Source: Renibacterium sp. (GTDB lineage: Bacteria > Actinomycetota > Actinomycetes > Actinomycetales > Micrococcaceae). Taken from it: a DNA stretch of 64,000 nucleotides. A program made the position numbers and the translations under genes. Location of the stretch: contig JAFOLH010000001.1 of NCBI GenBank assembly GCA_017419405.1, forward strand, positions 558,001 through 622,000, in the 5' to 3' direction. Positions 60,697-64,000 of the stretch are shown here, piece after piece. How positions within the stretch are numbered: the stretch's first letter is position 1; the number at the start of each line of letters is the position of its first letter. The notes below the pieces were generated by a model that did not search any database, was not told the origin of the DNA, and worked only from the letters and a program-made list of their open reading frames with translations.

Positions 60697-62394
60697 TCAG
60701 TCGAGATCGTTTGCCGATCGGCGGATCTGGTCCAGCCAGGCCTCCCGGGCAGCCAGCGCTTCTTCGGTGGTCTTGATCTTCTTGGCATCGCCTTTGCTGC
60801 GTGCAGCGGCCAAGTCGTCCTGCAACGATGCGATCGTGGCTTCCAGCTGGGAGAGCGCGCTGTTGGTCCGGGCCTTGGCTTCCGGATCGGTGCGCTTCCA
60901 GTGCTCGTCGTCGGCTTTCCGGACCGCGTCTTCGACCGAGCGCAGCCCGGCTTCTACCCGCTGCATGTCATTGCGCGGCACTTTGCCGGCCTCTTCCCAA
61001 CGGTCCCGGATGGATTGCAGGGCCTTTTTGGTGGCCGCCAAGTCCTTGATCGGGAGCAGCGCCTTGGCCTCGACGATGAGCTGTTCTTTGACCACCAGGT
61101 TCGCACCGTATTCGGCGTCGATTGCCTCATTGGCTTGCTGCCGGGCGGAGAAGAAGGCGTCTTGGGCGGCGCGGAACCGGGTCCAGAGCGCGTCGTCCTC
61201 TTTCTTGCTGGCCCGGGGCGCAGCTTTCCACTGGTCCATCAGCCGGCGGTATTCGCCGGCGGTGACGCCCCAATCGGTCGAGCTGGAAAGCGCCTCGGCT
61301 TCGGCGATCAGTTTTTCCTTGCTGGCCTTGGCCGCGGCGTTGGTGCTGTCGAGCTGGGAGAAGAAAGCCCGGCGGTGCCGGTCGAAAACCGTGCGGGCGG
61401 AACGGAATCGCTTCCACAAGCCCTCTTCAGTGGCCCGGCCCAGCCGCATGCCCTCTTTTTGCGCGGTCTTCCAGTTTTCGAACAGCTCGTTCATCCGGGT
61501 GCTCCCGGTCTTCCACTGCATGGTGGCCGGATCCTGGGCGGCGAGCTTCTCGGCTTCGGCGACAATGGCTTCGCGGGCTGCGAGTTCCACCGCGCGGGCC
61601 GCATCATGCTCGGCGCGTTCGGCCTGTTGCAACGACTTGATCCCGGCATCGAGCGCATCCAGGCGCTGCTCGGCCGATTTCACATCGCCGACGGCATTCC
61701 GCTCGGCGAGTTGCCCACGTAGATGCGCTGCGGTCTTCGGCATGTCGGTGCTCGGTGCTTTGGCCTCGACACGCTGCTCCAAGAGCACGATCTGCGCCAA
61801 GATGTCATCGAACTTGCGCACGAAATAGGCCAGGGCCTCATCTTGGCTGGCGCCCGGGTATTGGCCGACCGGAAGCTCTTCGCCGTCCAGGATCAAGAAC
61901 ACCTGGCCGTCCGGCTCGGCGCGGCCGAACTTCGCGGCTTCCGCCAGCGAAGTGCTCGGAACCAGCGGCGCGACCGGGGCGGCCGGCTTCTGCGCGGGCA
62001 GTGCCGCGGGGGTCGCCTGCTGCGGCTTGGGCCGGGCGGCGAACGCCGCCGGAGACGGAGCAGCCGGCGCTGGGGCAGCCGGAGAAGGGGCAGCCGGAGA
62101 AGGGGCAGCCGGCGCCGGGCTGGCCGGAGCACTGGCCGCCGTGGCGGGTTCCGGTACGGATTCAACCGGTACGGATTCAACCGGCTCGACGGGCTCGGCA
62201 GGTTCCGGCTCGACCTCGGCGGCAGCAGAATCGGTGCGATGCACGGATTCGGCAGCGGAATCAGCCGTTGCGGATTCCTCGGCCACGGCTTCGGCGGGCC
62301 CCGATTCGGCGGGCGCGATCGGCCCGGCTTCCGCTGCGCGGGCAGTGGACTCGGAGGGGATTGCTGTTTCGTCGGATTCTTGACGTTCGGTCAC
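60697..62394 (-). CDS. DUF349 domain-containing protein
   Basis: This is a protein of about 565 residues. The first 150 residues are a disordered Glu/Ala/Pro-rich region with short repeats; the rest is helical and contains several DUF349 repeats (each around WKTAQKEGMRLGRATEEGLWKRFRSARTVFDRHRRAFF, WKAAPRASKKEDDALWTRFRAAQDAFFSARQ, WEEAGKVPRNDMQRVEAGLRSVEDAV). Function is unknown; the fold is thought to be extended helical bundles. GTG 62394 is preferred as start because GGAAAGAG lies 8 nt upstream; an in-frame ATG at 62412 would add 6 residues and has no site of its own. Confidence 0.9.
   Translation of the reverse strand: MTERQESDETAIPSESTARAAEAGPIAPAESGPAEAVAEESATADSAAESVHRTDSAAAEVEPEPAEPVEPVESVPVESVPEPATAASAPASPAPAAPSPAAPSPAAPAPAAPSPAAFAARPKPQQATPAALPAQKPAAPVAPLVPSTSLAEAAKFGRAEPDGQVFLILDGEELPVGQYPGASQDEALAYFVRKFDDILAQIVLLEQRVEAKAPSTDMPKTAAHLRGQLAERNAVGDVKSAEQRLDALDAGIKSLQQAERAEHDAARAVELAAREAIVAEAEKLAAQDPATMQWKTGSTRMNELFENWKTAQKEGMRLGRATEEGLWKRFRSARTVFDRHRRAFFSQLDSTNAAAKASKEKLIAEAEALSSSTDWGVTAGEYRRLMDQWKAAPRASKKEDDALWTRFRAAQDAFFSARQQANEAIDAEYGANLVVKEQLIVEAKALLPIKDLAATKKALQSIRDRWEEAGKVPRNDMQRVEAGLRSVEDAVRKADDEHWKRTDPEAKARTNSALSQLEATIASLQDDLAAARSKGDAKKIKTTEEALAAREAWLDQIRRSANDLD
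62057..62116. repeat. 15-bp tandem repeat, four copies, inside the DUF349 gene
   Basis: The unit GGGGCAGCCGGAGAA occurs twice exactly (62072-62101), flanked on each side by a diverged copy. It encodes Ala/Pro/Ser repeats in the disordered N-terminal region. Confidence 0.75.
62151..62180. repeat. 15-bp tandem repeat, two exact copies, inside the DUF349 gene
   Basis: CCGGTACGGATTCAA is repeated exactly and encodes a Val-Glu-Ser-Val-Pro repeat in the acidic linker. A third, diverged copy follows. Confidence 0.75.
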
Positions 62395-62422
62395 CGCTAG
62401 AACTCTTTCCATCGGACGGGCA

Positions 62423-63220
62423 TCAGTTGAGCGTAAACGAGTCTATCGTGACCGGCGTCGAAGGTTTGCCGTCGGAGGCTCCGCCTTGCACGCCACCGGC
62501 CGCGATCTGGCTGATCACATCGAGGCCGCTGGTCACCTTGCCGACCACCGTGTAGCCGCCTGCGGAGTCGGCCGGGATGGTGGTGTCTTTGTAGGTGATG
62601 AAGAATTGGGTGCCGTTGCTGTTGGCGTCGTTGCCGACCCGGGCGACCGCGACGGTGCCTGCCGGGTAGATGTTGTCGGCCGGCGCGTTCTCGATCGGAC
62701 CCCATTTGAACGTCGGGTCGCTCTTGCCGTCGATGTCCAACGCACCGCATTGCAGCACCGCGAAGTCTCCGGTGGTCAATCGGTGGCACGGCTTCTGGTT
62801 GAAATAGTTCGCATCGGCGAGCGTTTTGAAGACCGCAGCGGCCTGCGGTGCCGCGGTGCCGTTGAGCTCGACCCCGAGCGGCTGCTGATTCAGCGTCAAC
62901 GTGCCAGTGAAGGTCTTGCCGGCGGCGACCGAGGGATTGGGAACCGGTGGCAGCGATACGCTCGGCGTCGCCGAAGCTGATGCTGATGCCGAGGAGTTCA
63001 GACCGTTCTGGGCTGCGGCGTACTGCTCCGAGGTGGGATTGTTGGCGAAGACGGTGAGCTGCAGGACCACGGCCAGCGCGATCAGCAGCACCGCCGCTAC
63101 GGCGCCTACGACATTGTCCCGGCGGCGGCGCTTGCTCTGCGCCTCGCGAAGCACCCGCTTCGCCTCCATCTGCGCAACGCGCTTCTTGCTTTCCCGCGCG
63201 TCTCGTTTGCTCGCCGCCAA
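62423..63220 (-). CDS. Membrane-anchored cyclophilin-type peptidyl-prolyl isomerase
   Basis: This 265-residue protein has a basic cytosolic N-terminus (RESKKRVAQMEAKRVLREAQSKRRRRD), one membrane helix (VVGAVAAVLLIALAVVLQLTVF, residues 37-58), a Ser/Ala linker and an extracellular cyclophilin domain (about 100-265). The latter contains KTLADANYFNQKPCHRLTTGDFAVLQCG, NSNGTQFFITYKDTTIP and GYTVVGKVTSGLDVI. It probably folds exported proteins. The start codon is TTG with GAGGAG 6 nt upstream. The head-to-tail neighbour downstream is the DUF349 gene, 28 bp away. Confidence 0.92.
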   Translation of the reverse strand: MAASKRDARESKKRVAQMEAKRVLREAQSKRRRRDNVVGAVAAVLLIALAVVLQLTVFANNPTSEQYAAAQNGLNSSASASASATPSVSLPPVPNPSVAAGKTFTGTLTLNQQPLGVELNGTAAPQAAAVFKTLADANYFNQKPCHRLTTGDFAVLQCGALDIDGKSDPTFKWGPIENAPADNIYPAGTVAVARVGNDANSNGTQFFITYKDTTIPADSAGGYTVVGKVTSGLDVISQIAAGGVQGGASDGKPSTPVTIDSFTLN

Positions 63221-63447
63221 TGCCGCTCCTCACCATCGTTCAAGAAATACCGGGTCGATCCAGGCAATTGTCCGGGGCCGCAAGGGCCCCGCACCTTGGC
63301 TAAACTAATTGCCGCAGACAGTTTACTCATTTACCAGATGTTCATGCTGTCCTGTGAGAACCTTAGTAGATTCCCAGTTCAGATCCATGAACCGGGCTGT
63401 CTTTGCAATCGAATGGCGCCTGCGCGCCGCGGAGGAGTAAGAGTCCG

Positions 63448-64000
63448 ATGGCCCGAAAAGCTTCATTGTCCGGATTTCCTGAGTTGTTGCCTCAGGAGCG
63501 GATGATCGAGCAACATGTCATCGACACGCTGCGCCGCAGCTTCGAGCTGCACGGTTTCGCATCGATCGAAACCCGGGCCGTGGAAACCGTGGCGCAATTG
63601 CTGCGCAAGGGCGAGATCGACAAAGAGGTCTATGCGGTATCCCGGCTGCAGAACGACGATGCCGGCAAAGACGCCGCTCTGGCGCTGCACTTCGATTTGA
63701 CCGTGCCGTTCTCCCGCTATGTGGTGGAAAATGCCGGACACCTGGATTTCCCGTTCCGGCGGTACCAGATTCAGAAGGCCTGGCGCGGCGAACGGCCGCA
63801 AGAGGGCCGGATGCGCGAATTCACCCAGGCCGATTTCGACGTCGTCGGCGACGGTGAGCTGTCTTTCAAGTACGACGTCGAACTGGTCTTGCTGGCGGCC
63901 GCCGCGCTGTCCGCGCTGCCGATCCCGGCGTTCAAACTCCGGGTCAACAACCGCAAACTCGCCGAGGGCTTCTACCGGGGTCTGGGCCTGGCCGACACGG
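63448..64000 (+). CDS. hisS: Histidyl-tRNA synthetase, N-terminal part (3' end outside window)
   Basis: The first 184 residues of a class II synthetase are present; the frame is still open at the window end. Visible features are the start MARKASLSGFPELLPQERMIEQHVIDTLRRSFELHGFASIETRAVE (motif 1 region), HFDLTVPFSRYVVENAG and the motif 2 stretch PFRRYQIQKAWRGERPQEGRMREFTQADFDVVG. It charges tRNA-His. The ATG is preceded by GGAGGAG with a 10-nt gap. A TAAACT sequence at 63301-63306 may be its -10 box, giving a leader of about 140 nt with no recognised riboswitch. Confidence 0.95.
   Translation, partial: MARKASLSGFPELLPQERMIEQHVIDTLRRSFELHGFASIETRAVETVAQLLRKGEIDKEVYAVSRLQNDDAGKDAALALHFDLTVPFSRYVVENAGHLDFPFRRYQIQKAWRGERPQEGRMREFTQADFDVVGDGELSFKYDVELVLLAAAALSALPIPAFKLRVNNRKLAEGFYRGLGLADT

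Noticed and set aside
63274-63290. Short GC hairpin upstream of hisS
   Set aside because: Only a 6-bp stem without a T tract; too weak to call a terminator or attenuator.
1-64000. CRISPR arrays, rRNA, tRNA genes, insertion sequences, prophage
   Set aside because: No regularly spaced direct repeats, cloverleaf-like intergenic sequence, transposase, integrase or phage structural gene was seen in any gap or frame.

Overview
The window is a chromosomal stretch of a high-GC actinobacterium, most likely an Arthrobacter-like member of the Micrococcaceae. The reasons are gene content and order: mycothiol ligase MshC, the complete Pup-proteasome locus (arc-dop-pup-prcB-prcA-pafA), a fused PafBC regulator, RbpA, polyprenol-phosphate mannose synthase, and the actinobacterial orders thrS-HIT-pgsA and pdxT-yebC-ruvCAB-yajC-secDF-rel. 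No rRNA, tRNA, CRISPR array, insertion sequence or prophage was recognised. Genes at both edges are cut: an acyl-CoA dehydrogenase on the left and hisS on the right.

Layout. 1-9.8 kb: acyl-CoA dehydrogenase end, two small conserved proteins, an aldo/keto reductase, uppP (cell-wall lipid carrier recycling), mshC (mycothiol), PAC2 protein, HAD phosphatase, site-2 protease, an XRE regulator divergent from a methionine aminopeptidase, and trmI. 9.8-20.2 kb: the pupylation/proteasome cluster, two FKBP prolyl isomerases and pafBC. 20.2-29.1 kb: cycA amino-acid permease, a small membrane protein, tatA-tatC, helY, an amidohydrolase, a 440-bp gene-free gap and ppm1. 29.1-37.9 kb: rbpA, an SPFH/NfeD membrane pair, a MocR regulator divergent from a YczE-like membrane protein, an RlmA-type methyltransferase, an S9 peptidase, a deformylase and a small unknown. 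37.9-40.7 kb: gluconate module gntP-gntK with its GntR-type regulator. 40.8-50.7 kb: thrS-HIT-pgsA, pdxS, an acetyltransferase and M3 peptidase on the opposite strand, a YegP-like protein, pdxT-yebC-ruvC. 50.8-56.0 kb: ruvA-ruvB, yajC-secD-secF. 56.0-57.5 kb: a conspicuous low-GC islet. 57.5-64 kb: rel (ppGpp), an AbiEi-like protein, a DUF349 protein, a membrane-anchored cyclophilin and hisS.

Most of the window is housekeeping. The part that stands out is the islet at about 56.08-57.36 kb. Sampled lines there are roughly 40-45% G+C against over 60% around it. It encodes a small exported protein resembling the beta/gamma-crystallin / Streptomyces killer-toxin-like fold and, 10 bp downstream, a lipoprotein. 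Both sit behind their own strong promoter (TTGACA-17-TACGAT) with a palindrome at the predicted transcription start.

A second recurring pattern is regulatory. At least a dozen genes have a TANNNT -10 box 6-8 nt before the start codon, which is the signature of leaderless mRNAs and also fixes several otherwise ambiguous starts. Other non-coding signals include a 23-bp perfect hairpin before trmI, paired GAAGATGCATCTTC palindromes before the rbpA terminator, and a direct-plus-inverted repeat array between mocR and the yczE-like gene. There are also clear intrinsic terminators after ppm1/rbpA, the YegP-like gene, secF and the DUF349 gene.
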